Shown in pieces: positions 1-7,081 of a stretch of DNA of 20,122 nt (the stretch's first letter is position 1; each line of letters starts with the position of its first letter). The translations under genes were made by a program, and so were the position numbers. Below the pieces are notes generated by a model. The model was not told the origin of the DNA and searched no databases. It saw only the letters and a program-made list of their open reading frames with translations. This stretch comes from a virus, in the IMG/VR virus record IMGVR_UViG_3300025280_000244, positions 1 to 20,122 of that record; one strand, 5' to 3'.

Positions 1-112
1 CCACAGCAGCATCAGCAGTTGTGTTTTCCTCAAGAGTTGAAATTGGAGACTCCCCAATAGAACTCAACATGGTATTAACGGCGTCAAGAACTGTAGTTAA
101 TACTAGGGCCAT
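1..112 (-). CDS. Tail tubular protein A (T7 gp11-like), N-terminal part only
   Basis: An open frame starts at the ATG at 112 and runs off the left edge, giving 37 complete codons. The N-terminus, with MALVLTTVLDAVNTMLSSIG followed by an ESPISTLEE segment, has the pattern typical of T7 gp11-family tail tubular protein A, where a short helix with 'AVN.ML..IGE.P' opens the protein. In T7 this protein forms a ring between the portal and the nozzle. Its position directly after the capsid gene and its terminator matches gene 11 following gene 10 in T7. The leader is A/T-rich with no Shine-Dalgarno sequence, but has ACCCC about 22 nt before the ATG. Only the N-terminus is visible, so the call rests on that pattern and on synteny. 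Confidence 0.85.
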   Translation of the reverse strand, partial: MALVLTTVLDAVNTMLSSIGESPISTLEENTTADAAV

Positions 113-154
113 AAAGTTATTTTTTTTAAAGTTAGGGGTTTTCTGTAACAAAAA

Positions 155-264
155 GAAAAAAAGAGAGGCGGTAGGCTCTCTAAACAACGCGGGAACAACA
201 ACAACAACACACACGTGGGTGTATTGAAGAAAGTATAGAGTCGTTAAGAAACCTACCGCCTCTC
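155..264 (-). terminator. Intrinsic terminator after the capsid gene, with two alternative stems (T-phi position)
   Basis: Read on the minus strand, GAGAGGCGGTAGG (264-252) is perfectly complementary to CCTACCGCCTCTC (175-163), which is followed by a T-rich tract (161-151). The two arms are 76 nt apart. A compact hairpin with arms AGAGAG (181-176) and CTCTCT (167-162) and an 8-nt loop uses the same 3' bases, so the two structures exclude each other. Both would end at the same T tract. The site between capsid and tail genes is that of the T7 T-phi terminator. The large loop contains a (GTT)5 run and an AACGACTCTATAC stretch. Confidence 0.8.
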
Positions 265-310
265 GGGGTAGAAGTAATCGCAATAAATAATCAGCGTTGC
301 TGACTTCTTG

Positions 311-1285
311 TTATGAAGCCTTGCTGATTTCCACGGCACTCTCCGGGCGGAGCGTCCCATGGCCCATTGCGTATTTTCCGACAAACAGCCAACCTTGACG
401 TTCAATCTGATAAGCAGATTCAACAGCCAAATCAAGCAGCTTCGTGGTGCCAACAGCAGATTTCTGAAAAACCGTAGCAACAGTGTCGCTAAAGTCAGCA
501 GTATAATCGTTGTTGTCACCAGTCACAGCAGCACTTAGATCCGTGGATGGAACGTGGTTGCTCTTGACCAGTTTAACACCGGCAATCCGCAGAACTTCAC
601 CGTCAGCATACGAACCGGCACCAGAGACATCACGATTGATGACCTTGGTCGATTCCTGCGCGAGCAGGTAGTAATACTTCGGGAGAAGCACGCAGTAGCG
701 GTCTTCTTCGGGCACGTCCTTTTCATCCAGGGTCTGGGCAGCTTCGAAAATCGCAGCCGCCAAAACGGTCGCCGTGGTTGCCACGGTAGCGCCTTTACTC
801 AGCTTTGATCCACCATTTCCACCGGTGATCGTCGCCGCCTCGCGGGCAGCCATTAGTACCTTTTGAATAAGGTTCTTATCAGCGGTATTGGATAAGGCTC
901 GACCCATCTGAGTGGAATACTCACCACGGACATCGTAGTGATTCATCGCCTCATCAAGGTTCGATACGAAGACAGGAGCCACAAGCAGATCATCGATATG
1001 GATGAGCCGCTCATTGTGCTTGACCTGGTTCAAATAGCCGTTGTCACCTTCAATAAGGGATTCGCCAGGAGTATGGTACGCAGCAGTAGCGGTGCCGACA
1101 GCGGGAAACGAAGCCGACTTACCTGATTTGATAGTCCGTACTCGGTGGAGGGGCATCATAACATTCACTTCCGCAAATGTTGCAAGAACCTCCCCGGCAA
1201 AAACTTTCAGGAAGAGCGTCTTCGCATCGCCAGAGGCGTTCACCTGGCCAATTCTAGAAGGAGCAGCATTGTTAGTAACAGCCAT
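311..1285 (-). CDS. Major capsid protein (T7 gp10-like)
   Basis: This 324-residue protein is close to the usual size of the T7 gp10A family (345 aa). It has the family's character: an N-terminal segment with GDAKTLFLKVFAGEVLATF, an E-loop-like stretch rich in S/G (about residues 54-75, GKSASFPAVGTA), 'HIDDLLVAPVFV..LDEAMNHYDVR' spanning about 96-120, and a P-domain segment VLLPKYYYLLAQ. It builds the icosahedral shell around the scaffold. It starts with ATG 11 nt after an ACCCC motif. A 208-bp spacer separates it from the upstream structural gene, and a strong terminator follows it, as for T7 gene 10. No frameshifted minor form (10B) is evident: the frame ends cleanly at 311, and the downstream 200 bp look regulatory. 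Confidence 0.93.
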   Translation of the reverse strand: MAVTNNAAPSRIGQVNASGDAKTLFLKVFAGEVLATFAEVNVMMPLHRVRTIKSGKSASFPAVGTATAAYHTPGESLIEGDNGYLNQVKHNERLIHIDDLLVAPVFVSNLDEAMNHYDVRGEYSTQMGRALSNTADKNLIQKVLMAAREAATITGGNGGSKLSKGATVATTATVLAAAIFEAAQTLDEKDVPEEDRYCVLLPKYYYLLAQESTKVINRDVSGAGSYADGEVLRIAGVKLVKSNHVPSTDLSAAVTGDNNDYTADFSDTVATVFQKSAVGTTKLLDLAVESAYQIERQGWLFVGKYAMGHGTLRPESAVEISKAS

Positions 1286-1332
1286 TGTAGTGTATAGGGG
1301 TTAAGGGTTTATATTGTCATTTGGTAACACAA

Positions 1333-1434
1333 TTACAACAAACCACCACGATAGACTGCTCGTATGAACCAAAGGTTAGCCTTGTTATCCGGCGCACCGG
1401 GCAAAGGTTGGTACATCGTCAGTGGTGTAATCAT
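1333..1434 (-). CDS. Possible 33-residue small protein in the capsid leader
   Basis: A short frame from ATG 1434 to TAA 1333 lies in the 208-bp gap upstream of the capsid gene. It would encode a peptide beginning MITPLTMYQPLPGAPDNKA and ending in a hydrophobic/basic stretch (LWFIRAVYRGGLL). ACCCC sits one base before its ATG, a motif shared with other leaders here, and an AAAGAGA purine run lies just before that. I do not recognise a family. At this length the frame may be chance, and the region may only be leader or promoter DNA. Confidence 0.3.
   Translation of the reverse strand: MITPLTMYQPLPGAPDNKANLWFIRAVYRGGLL
1344..1368 (-). promoter_or_regulatory. Weak candidate phage-RNA-polymerase promoter upstream of the capsid gene
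   Basis: On the minus strand, CATACGAGCAGTCTATCGTGG shares the blocks ATACGA and CTAT with the T7 promoter consensus, with spacing off by one or two bases. It lies about 60-80 nt before the capsid ATG, where T7 has phi10. A second partial match, AACGACTC followed by TATAC, occurs at 245-233. Two loose matches do not define a promoter family, so this is a hint only. Confidence 0.2.
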
Positions 1435-1493
1435 AGGGGTCTCTTTGTGATTACCGAGAGTTGAAAAAGAAAGAGAGAGAGATTGTATTAGAA

Positions 1494-2906
1494 TCAAGCG
1501 TTTTCAAGCGCACCCAGCCAGGCATCAATAGCCGTGGTGCCAGTAGCACTTGTAATCTCGAATCTAATTAGAGCTGTAGCCGCGACTTGAAAGTTCGCCT
1601 TGCCTTTAGCTGTAAAAGTTAAATCAGAATCATCAAACCACGTAGTTCCACCGTCGGGTGAAAACTGAATTTTGAGAGTAGCGGCGAATGTTCCTGATGC
1701 GAAAACCGAAAATATTTCTCCACTGGATTCAATGGATTCCGACTCAAAGGTAAGAGCACCTTGTTTAGTAATGGTGACTGTAAAGCCACTAGCCTGGGTT
1801 CCATCAGCACCATCCACTCGGACACCTTGCGATGCGTCAGTGATAGTAACCGTTGAATCTGAAGCCGTAGCACCGAATTTAGAATCCGCATTGACCACAG
1901 CGGCTAGTTTGGTGGCCACAGTTGATGCGGAATCTCCGGTGACAATCGTGGTTATTTCTACATCTCTATCCAGAGACGCCGATCCGGCTGGCTCCGAGGT
2001 GCCACTGTTGTCTACGTCGAACCAGAAGCCAACGGTCCCGGCATCATCACTCACCTTAAAGTAGGTGGCATTCAACGAGTCAGCATTGGCACCTGCTGTA
2101 GCCACAGCCACGGTAAACCCGGTATCCCCAGCGGCAATATTTGTGCGGGCACCGGCATCAGCATCAGTTACAGTCACAATCGAAAGAGCTGAAGTTGACG
2201 CATACTTAGAGTCTGCGTGAAGTTTGGTGGCAAGTACCCCGGCAACATCCTTTGCTGTCATACCCGAGGTTACCGTGGTGACCTCAATAGCCCTTGTTGC
2301 CGAAGAAGCACCAGATGGAATGGAGGTTCCAGAGTTATCAACATCGAACCAAACTCCCACTGATCCAGCGGTATCCTGAAGCAGAAAGTATTTGCCGTTC
2401 AGATCCCAGGAAGCAGTGCCCTGGGTGACCACGGTCATAAGGAAGCCGGAGTCTCCAGCAATGGCGTCCACACGGGTGCCGACACTTGCATCCGTAACAT
2501 ATAAATCAGCCCCGATATTGTAAGCGGTAAACTTAGAGTCAGCATGAAGTGTGGTCGCAATTGCTCCAGCCACAAGATGGGCACTCATGCCCGAGGTGAT
2601 AGTCGTGATTTCGATGGCTCGATCCAGGGAGGACGCCCCAGAAGGCACCGACGTGCCAGAATTTCCTACGTCAATCCAGACACCTGCGGACTGGGTATCA
2701 TCATTTATTCGGAAGTATTTGGCGTTGAGCGAACCGGCGACATCAGCCACACAGGTTATACGGGTCACCTCTTTGACACCGGCATAGGCTTGGTCTACAC
2801 AGGTGATAGTCGATACTTCAGAAATTGCCGCAACATCGCCGACACATTCTACAGAAGTTATCTCATGTTGGCCGTCTCTGGCCGATAAAACTTTTCCTAG
2901 GCTCAT
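1494..2906 (-). CDS. Triple-repeat beta-rich structural protein, candidate capsid decoration or head fibre
   Basis: This 470-residue protein has clear modular structure. Residues 1-59 contain three short repeats of about 16 residues with a 'T.(I/V).CV.D.A' core. Residues 60-168, 169-277 and 278-384 are three tandem copies of a domain of about 108 residues marked by LN.KYF, 'VWFDVDNSGTS.PSGASS', a 'R.IE(I/V)TT..SG' strand, '(A/L)HADSK(F/Y)', 'VTDA..G.R' and 'GD.GF.V.V'. The C-terminal part (about 385-470) has 'FSPDGGTTWFDDS' and 'AIDAWLGAL', like beta-sandwich domains of virion decoration proteins. Similar repeated 'YF..VWF(D/N)VD.SGT' domains occur in virion proteins of many environmental phages, to my recollection without an established function. 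It lies between scaffold and capsid genes, where T7 has nothing comparable. A virion-surface role is inference. Confidence 0.7.
   Translation of the reverse strand: MSLGKVLSARDGQHEITSVECVGDVAAISEVSTITCVDQAYAGVKEVTRITCVADVAGSLNAKYFRINDDTQSAGVWIDVGNSGTSVPSGASSLDRAIEITTITSGMSAHLVAGAIATTLHADSKFTAYNIGADLYVTDASVGTRVDAIAGDSGFLMTVVTQGTASWDLNGKYFLLQDTAGSVGVWFDVDNSGTSIPSGASSATRAIEVTTVTSGMTAKDVAGVLATKLHADSKYASTSALSIVTVTDADAGARTNIAAGDTGFTVAVATAGANADSLNATYFKVSDDAGTVGFWFDVDNSGTSEPAGSASLDRDVEITTIVTGDSASTVATKLAAVVNADSKFGATASDSTVTITDASQGVRVDGADGTQASGFTVTITKQGALTFESESIESSGEIFSVFASGTFAATLKIQFSPDGGTTWFDDSDLTFTAKGKANFQVAATALIRFEITSATGTTAIDAWLGALENA
1755..2729 (-). repeat. Three tandem protein-domain repeats of about 108 codons
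   Basis: The three repeats encode residues 60-168, 169-277 and 278-384 of the structural protein. The conserved core GVWIDVGNSGTS / GVWFDVDNSGTS / GFWFDVDNSGTS makes the register clear. The nucleotide sequences have diverged, so the duplications are old and probably under selection at the protein level. Copy 3 differs most: it lacks the SGM..(H/K) segment and is slightly shortened. Confidence 0.85.
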
Positions 2907-2921
2907 TATTTTTTATGGGGT

Positions 2922-3491
2922 TTATTCAGGATTAACAATAGTTTCTATGGCTACTTCGGCCACATCGGTAATGGGTAAAGCAGGGTTTGTTGCAGAGTCA
3001 ATTAATCGACTTGCGACAGATCCAACGGCATCGCCGATTGCGGTTACCCTGATTCCATCTGCAAGTCCTTGTTCACGAATTTGATCGGACCCTAAACCGG
3101 AAGCTACATCAGCACCGATTAGAATCATGGTTTTTTCGTTGTCGATAATGATTCGTCCACTGAACCCGGCTATGTTCGTGTCCTTCCGCATTTCCACAAT
3201 GACGGTAGACAACTGCTCACAGGCTTTAGGGTTGCCGCCCTCATGCTTTAGCTTCTGAAGACAATCCGGGTCGTTAACGTAACGTGAGGCGACATAAACT
3301 GAACCTCCAGCCTTCGCTCGAGTTGTGATTTGACGGGTGTTTGCGCCTTTACCTTGAAACAATCCAAACCTCGGTTGATCTGGATTGGACACCTCTTCGG
3401 ATTCACCGGCTCCAAATGCGGCGATAACCGAACAAACGGTAAATCCCAAAACGATTAAACCGATAGCTATAAAAGTATTACGTTGTTGCAT
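2922..3491 (-). CDS. Membrane-anchored protein of unknown function between scaffold and capsid genes
   Basis: This is a 189-residue product starting at the ATG at 3491, two bases after the scaffold stop. An upstream extension into the scaffold gene is open but is only a shadow. Residues about 7-28 (FIAIGLIVLGFTVCSVIAAF) form one hydrophobic segment after a short basic start, a signal-anchor or uncleaved signal peptide. There is no convincing lipobox. The rest is soluble-looking, with two Cys (in 'DPDCLQKL' and 'PKACEQL') that could form a disulphide outside the cytoplasm. It ends with alternating small and hydrophobic residues. I recognise no family. The position between scaffold and the repeat protein suggests late expression. 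Host-envelope or lysis-related functions are possible but unsupported. Confidence 0.7.
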   Translation of the reverse strand: MQQRNTFIAIGLIVLGFTVCSVIAAFGAGESEEVSNPDQPRFGLFQGKGANTRQITTRAKAGGSVYVASRYVNDPDCLQKLKHEGGNPKACEQLSTVIVEMRKDTNIAGFSGRIIIDNEKTMILIGADVASGLGSDQIREQGLADGIRVTAIGDAVGSVASRLIDSATNPALPITDVAEVAIETIVNPE

Positions 3492-3492
3492 G

Positions 3493-4254
3493 TTAAAGGA
3501 TATTAGGTGACACGGCGATCCGCTTTTGAATCCTATCTCTATAGGCTGAATCCGTTTTGTATTTCGGATCTCGGATAGCTTCAACGACTTGATCATTGGA
3601 TTCAAACGGTGCCAGTGCTGATGCTCCAGCAATGCTGCCCTGGAGTAACTGCGGATCAGAACCCGTAGCTTCTTGGTAACGATTTTTAAGTCCTTGAAGA
3701 ACCAGAACGGATTGTTCGGTATTTCCAGCAGCGAGCACATTGTTTATTTGGTCTACCTCAGTAGCCGGGAGATTTGTGTTCGCCCATTCAGATACCTCAT
3801 CAAAGCTTTCCTGTCCACCGATCGAAGCCAATAAAGTTCTGTCGTTCGCCTCTGAAGCGGTGCGCTGGTTGACAATGTAATGATCCACTACTTCCCGTGG
3901 TAACCCGTGGTTAGCCTCCAGAGCTTTGTAGGAGACTTCGGTCAACTGGCCGTCCCGCGCAAACTCATCGAAGAAGGGTTGCAATGCTGGTGTGTCTTGG
4001 GCAGCAGGTTGATCACCGCTTTCTTCGGATGGCTGATCCTCAATGCCGGGTGATTGCGCCAGTTTAGTTTCTAATTCACCGTAGGACTTCCCGAGAGCCT
4101 CGTAGTTGGCTTCACCTTTTTCGCTGTTCCAAAACTTTTCTGGAATGAATTCAGGTCGGGTGGGTTTTGTGTCGGAGTCCGTTGGTGGAGCGGGTGAGTT
4201 TGAAGTAACACCCTCATCAATTTGGACTGTCGCTACATCGGTTTCTTCAGCCAT
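3493..4254 (-). CDS. Capsid assembly scaffolding protein (T7 gp9-like)
   Basis: This 253-residue acidic protein has the scaffold layout: a disordered Pro/Ser/Thr/Asp N-terminus, then 'PEFIPEKFW' with 'YEALGKSYGELETKLAQ' (about 38-68), a signature of T7-like scaffolds. A low-complexity linker of about 70-95 leads to a helical C-terminal half. The C-terminus 'AIRDPKYKTDSAYRDRIQKRI' is the usual end of this family, where basic helices contact the capsid protein. The protein fills the procapsid during assembly and leaves before DNA packaging. The gene follows the portal gene by 12 bp, as in T7 (8 then 9), and the leader has no Shine-Dalgarno sequence. Confidence 0.9.
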   Translation of the reverse strand: MAEETDVATVQIDEGVTSNSPAPPTDSDTKPTRPEFIPEKFWNSEKGEANYEALGKSYGELETKLAQSPGIEDQPSEESGDQPAAQDTPALQPFFDEFARDGQLTEVSYKALEANHGLPREVVDHYIVNQRTASEANDRTLLASIGGQESFDEVSEWANTNLPATEVDQINNVLAAGNTEQSVLVLQGLKNRYQEATGSDPQLLQGSIAGASALAPFESNDQVVEAIRDPKYKTDSAYRDRIQKRIAVSPNIL

Positions 4255-4266
4255 GATTATTACTTA

Positions 4267-5886
4267 TTACGGTTGTGGTTCTGGTGGGGGTTGGCCTTGG
4301 ACTGGTCCTTGCCCCTGTTGTTGATTTTTTACACTCTCTTGAAGAATTCGGCCAATGGCCGCAGTAGCCTGTGGACCGGCATTCTGGATCATTTGTGCCA
4401 TCTGAGAGTTTTGATCCTCATCATCGACTTCCTCACCAGTCTTGATCAGACCCTCAGTATCCACCCCGGCGGCGGTCGCCCTTCTGAGTAGATAGTTTCC
4501 AATGTTCATCCATTTAAGCATTACCTCAGGTGATAGATCCTGTCCGGCACCCCGGATGAAGGCGTCAAGACGAGCTAAATCGTGGCCTCTACCGAGGGCA
4601 TCAATTCCGGTAACCACCGTTGGTTTTACAATCTTCTTGGGAAGCTTGGGAAGCCTCTTAGACTTCTCCATACGGTGCATCAGAGCGTTGACAAGGGGAA
4701 GCTGCAAGTCGGTGCTAAACAGCGAGAAAGCCCCGGCGAGCGTATCTTCCAATTCACGCGACACGAAATTCACTTCGCTCGCAGTAACGCGTTCGGCCTG
4801 GCGTTGTACCGAGGAATTCAGGAGAAAGGCGAAGGACAAACGATCTCTAATGTCCGCAATCATCCGAAAGACCACCTGGAAGTCGGCAAATTTTTGTTGT
4901 TGCAGCGTAGTTATATCGATCGCGTTGCCTTCGATGAAGTCACCATTCGCGGCGTTCTGGAGGTCTTGGAGCCGGGTGGTCGAATTAGGATTCACCAGAT
5001 GAATTAGTTTCGCCGCAGCCGCCGCACCTTCCACCATCGCTTGCATAAGCCCCTCAAGTGAAATCAAATCCCCCATGTAATGCTCGACAAAGCCACGTCC
5101 ATAATCCTCACCATCGATCTTGTAAAACCTTAGGGGAATCCACGGTGATTCATCGATCGGATACCATCCCCTGGTGTGTTCGAGTTGTATATCCTTAACC
5201 TCCTGGTGGATATTCCAGACTTTTTTGGATTTACCCCGAGTTCCCCGTTGAATCACGGTATAGAGGTCCAGGCTTTTCTCGTCGGACTCTCCAAACTGTT
5301 GACGAATATGATCAGGAATCGTGGACGGGCTTACTGATTCCTTAACAATAATTTTGAGAACATTGTCATTCGGATCGCGCTTAATAACGTATCGATCCAG
5401 CCTGAACATTCTTATTGCGCCTTCACGAGGGACGAACAAAAGAGCGTTACCAGCCACAATCTCCTGCTCAATGGCAGAGAAGACGCTGACCCGAACATCT
5501 GAAGTTTCAATCTCAGAAACAACAGCTCGCTCGACTTCACCCAACGCGGAGTTCAATTCGTTTATCAAATCCGTACCCTGCTGTTCAATCTTCTTCACCT
5601 CGAACCGGTCAAGAACCAGCTTAAAGAACGGTGTGTTCGGCGGGAACAGACTCAGAAGCAGCTTAGACGCCAGGTTGTTTACCCCTCGGGCCCCAATGGA
5701 TTGAAACGGATCTCTAAGCTTTTGATTTGCAATGTCACCCTCGGGCGGAACCAGAAATGGAATAGTTAACTCAGCCGCAGCCCGGGCACGATTCAGAAAC
5801 GTCTGCCGCTGGGTAGCAAGCTGTTCATACAGCCCCTGAGCCATCAATGGTTGATCCGTAGCGTCGTATCCTTGATCTTCGGGCAT
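4267..5886 (-). CDS. Head-to-tail connector / portal protein (T7 gp8-like)
   Basis: At 539 residues it matches the T7 gp8 length (536). The N-terminal segment 'LYEQLATQRQTFLNRARAAAELTIPFL', the 'RGVNNLASKLLLSLFPPNTPFFKL' region (spanning about 69-92), 'YGRGFVEHYMGDL' and 'ERVTASEVNFVSRELEDTL' are family signatures. The dodecameric ring forms the DNA entry and exit channel at one vertex and docks to tail tubular proteins. The C-terminal 35 residues are Gln/Pro-rich and probably disordered. The gene lies 7 bp after the small hydrophobic gene and 12 bp before the scaffold gene, so all are probably on one late transcript. Confidence 0.95.
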   Translation of the reverse strand: MPEDQGYDATDQPLMAQGLYEQLATQRQTFLNRARAAAELTIPFLVPPEGDIANQKLRDPFQSIGARGVNNLASKLLLSLFPPNTPFFKLVLDRFEVKKIEQQGTDLINELNSALGEVERAVVSEIETSDVRVSVFSAIEQEIVAGNALLFVPREGAIRMFRLDRYVIKRDPNDNVLKIIVKESVSPSTIPDHIRQQFGESDEKSLDLYTVIQRGTRGKSKKVWNIHQEVKDIQLEHTRGWYPIDESPWIPLRFYKIDGEDYGRGFVEHYMGDLISLEGLMQAMVEGAAAAAKLIHLVNPNSTTRLQDLQNAANGDFIEGNAIDITTLQQQKFADFQVVFRMIADIRDRLSFAFLLNSSVQRQAERVTASEVNFVSRELEDTLAGAFSLFSTDLQLPLVNALMHRMEKSKRLPKLPKKIVKPTVVTGIDALGRGHDLARLDAFIRGAGQDLSPEVMLKWMNIGNYLLRRATAAGVDTEGLIKTGEEVDDEDQNSQMAQMIQNAGPQATAAIGRILQESVKNQQQGQGPVQGQPPPEPQP

Positions 5887-5893
5887 GATTATA

Positions 5894-6118
5894 CTAACCG
5901 TCGTTCGTGTCAGATTTATTTATCCTGTTTTTCCAATTATGCAACTGAATAAGAAACGTGAAGAACGCACCCAAAGCCCCGAAGGCTACACCAATCAATC
6001 CAACAAATATTGTGACCTCGTTTAGCATACTTAATCCAGACAGCCCACCAAATCCAGCCGAACCGACATATCCAAGCAAGGGGTGGCTTCGAAGCAAGTA
6101 TACTATGCTGGGTTCCAT
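5894..6118 (-). CDS. Small membrane protein, possible class II holin
   Basis: This 74-residue protein has a strongly hydrophobic segment (about 33-58, NEVTIFVGLIGVAFGALGAF onwards) followed by a short charged tail (HNWKNRINKSDTNDG). A weaker Gly/Leu-rich hydrophobic stretch lies at about 12-31. Small size, one or two membrane segments and a hydrophilic C-terminus fit class II holins of T7-like phages. No endolysin or spanin is adjacent in this window, so the call is by shape only. It is the first gene after the 6134-6180 terminator and has ACCCC four bases before its ATG. Confidence 0.5.
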   Translation of the reverse strand: MEPSIVYLLRSHPLLGYVGSAGFGGLSGLSMLNEVTIFVGLIGVAFGALGAFFTFLIQLHNWKNRINKSDTNDG

Positions 6119-6133
6119 GTTCGGGGTTTTTTG

Positions 6134-6180
6134 AAAAAAAAGGCGTCCAGGGTTAAGAACTTAGCCTAACACTGGACGCC
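6134..6180 (-). terminator. Intrinsic terminator between replication and structural modules
   Basis: On the minus strand, GGCGTCCAG (6180-6172) pairs perfectly with CTGGACGCC (6150-6142). Further partial pairing of GTTAGG with the CTTAAC region occurs inside the loop. The stem is followed at once by eight T residues (6141-6134). This is a textbook rho-independent terminator. It lies 35 bp after the gp6.7/7.3-like gene and 15 bp before the holin-like gene. Confidence 0.9.
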
Positions 6181-6214
6181 GGTTGATGTATGTATGTATT
6201 GGGTACGAAATACG

Positions 6215-6460
6215 TTAGGGGGCATTCACACCAGAACCGATGCTTGCTACGTTAGTAGCACTGCGGTCTCTGCGGATTCGCAAACTGGACCGACCACGTT
6301 TACCTTTACCTTTGAGCCCACGACGTCTCCGAACCGATGCAGGTTCCAGGAGAAACGTAGCGGTTGAAATCGGGGCTGCGGCAGGTGGAGGTGCAGGAGC
6401 TGGTTGATAGCTGGGTGTTGCTGCGGGTCGACTAAAAGATGATCTTGGGGCAAAGCACAT
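6215..6460 (-). CDS. Small Pro/Ala-rich basic protein, T7 gp6.7/gp7.3-like
   Basis: This 81-residue protein begins MCFAPRS and continues with a Pro/Ala-rich stretch (about 12-33), a basic core (about 43-60: R/K/G-rich with RRRRGLKGKGKRGRSS) and a Gly/Asn-containing end (GSGVNAP). Small phage proteins between exonuclease and portal genes often share the layout 'Pro-rich, then RRR.LKG, then GRSSLRI, then GSG(V/L)N.P'. T7 gp7.3, which ends in a similar Ser/Gly-rich 'GGGINI', is a virion component needed for adsorption. Position and layout support a gp6.7/gp7.3-type role, but sequence identity to T7 is not evident. A second frame on the same strand inside this region (6247-6453) is a shadow. Confidence 0.65.
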   Translation of the reverse strand: MCFAPRSSFSRPAATPSYQPAPAPPPAAAPISTATFLLEPASVRRRRGLKGKGKRGRSSLRIRRDRSATNVASIGSGVNAP

Positions 6461-6488
6461 TGTCTGAAATTATAGGTTTAATAGTTAT

Positions 6489-6689
6489 TTATAGGACTTG
6501 ATTGTTGTTTTGTTCATCAAATTTGCTGCGTAGAAAAGCGATCAAACTCACCTTTCCCGCATAAATCCAAATCTCTCGATCTAAATCATTGATATCTGGA
6601 CACCTCGATGGGAACCTTGCCTCCAAATCTTTCAACAAAGCCTCCGAAATCGGCGGGCAAGATGTGAGAAGTTGACGCGCGTCCATCAT
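6489..6689 (-). CDS. Conserved small phage protein of unknown function
   Basis: This 66-residue protein is marked by LKDLEARFPSRCPDI followed by 'DREIWIYAGKVSLIAFLR'. The pattern 'LE.RFP..CP...D.(D/E)REIW..AG...V..FL' recurs in short uncharacterised proteins of T7-like and other phages near the exonuclease gene. No catalytic motif is visible, and the single Cys is part of the conserved block. It lies 14 bp after the DUF5664 gene and shares its direction. Two adjacent ATG codons open the frame, and the first is used here. Confidence 0.7.
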   Translation of the reverse strand: MMDARQLLTSCPPISEALLKDLEARFPSRCPDINDLDREIWIYAGKVSLIAFLRSKFDEQNNNQVL

Positions 6690-6703
6690 AATAGGAGTCC
6701 CTA

Positions 6704-7081
6704 TTAAACTTTCTTGTCCTTAAATTGCTCCAAAAGCCGGGCAGCGGCACCTGAAACAGGTCGATTATCAATCACATTATCGGTCTCAAAAGCGTCAAGC
6801 AATATAGCCAGCCCAGCAACAGCATGTCCAAGATGGTTAATCCCACTATCCACAGCGCAATCTTCGCCATCAATAAAAGCATAGATGTGTCGAATGGATG
6901 CGCCAAGATAAATCATAGACTGAACCTTCTGGTCACGCCAGTTAAAAGGTCCATACTTATCGGCACCATGCTTCATCGCCCTGGCACCATGAATCAAACC
7001 GGCTGCTGGAAATAGATCCAGAGGAACTTTGTATTGAGCAACAAGATCCTTTGGATTAGTCGGATCAGGAGTTACTTCCAT
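6704..7081 (-). CDS. DUF5664 family, dATP/dGTP diphosphohydrolase-like protein
   Basis: This 125-residue protein has the DUF5664 pattern: 'NPKDLVAQYKVPLDLFPAAG' at the start, then 'HGARAMKHGADKYGPFNWRDQKV', 'YLGASIRHIYAFIDGEDCAVDSG.NHLGHA'. The His/Asp/Glu set in the last segment resembles metal-binding residues of all-alpha (MazG-type) NTP pyrophosphohydrolases, and the Pfam family is named for dATP/dGTP diphosphohydrolase. Such an enzyme would trim or bias the dNTP pool during phage DNA synthesis. No PurZ-like adenylosuccinate synthetase is in the window, so there is no direct sign of 2-aminoadenine DNA. An alternative GTG start at 7096 would overlap the exonuclease by 25 nt. The ATG at 7081 (10-nt overlap) is preferred. 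Confidence 0.8.
   Translation of the reverse strand: MEVTPDPTNPKDLVAQYKVPLDLFPAAGLIHGARAMKHGADKYGPFNWRDQKVQSMIYLGASIRHIYAFIDGEDCAVDSGINHLGHAVAGLAILLDAFETDNVIDNRPVSGAAARLLEQFKDKKV

Noticed and set aside
253-519. 88-codon minus-strand frame overlapping the end of the capsid gene
   Set aside because: It is a shifted reading of capsid codons, and most of its length overlaps the capsid frame. A gp10B-type frameshift product is possible in principle, but no slippery site is evident.
1494-1520. Sigma-70 promoter upstream of the capsid gene (TACAAT on the minus strand)
   Set aside because: The nearest -35-like TTGAAA lies at a 14-bp spacing and inside the previous coding region, so the match is not convincing.
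4502-5002. 166-codon plus-strand frame inside the portal gene
   Set aside because: It is antisense to an unmistakable portal coding sequence and has a low-complexity Ser/Arg-rich product.
6469-6474. Perfect TATAAT as a sigma-70 promoter before the gp6.7/7.3-like gene
   Set aside because: No -35 match at a suitable distance, and transcription would begin at or after the start codon.
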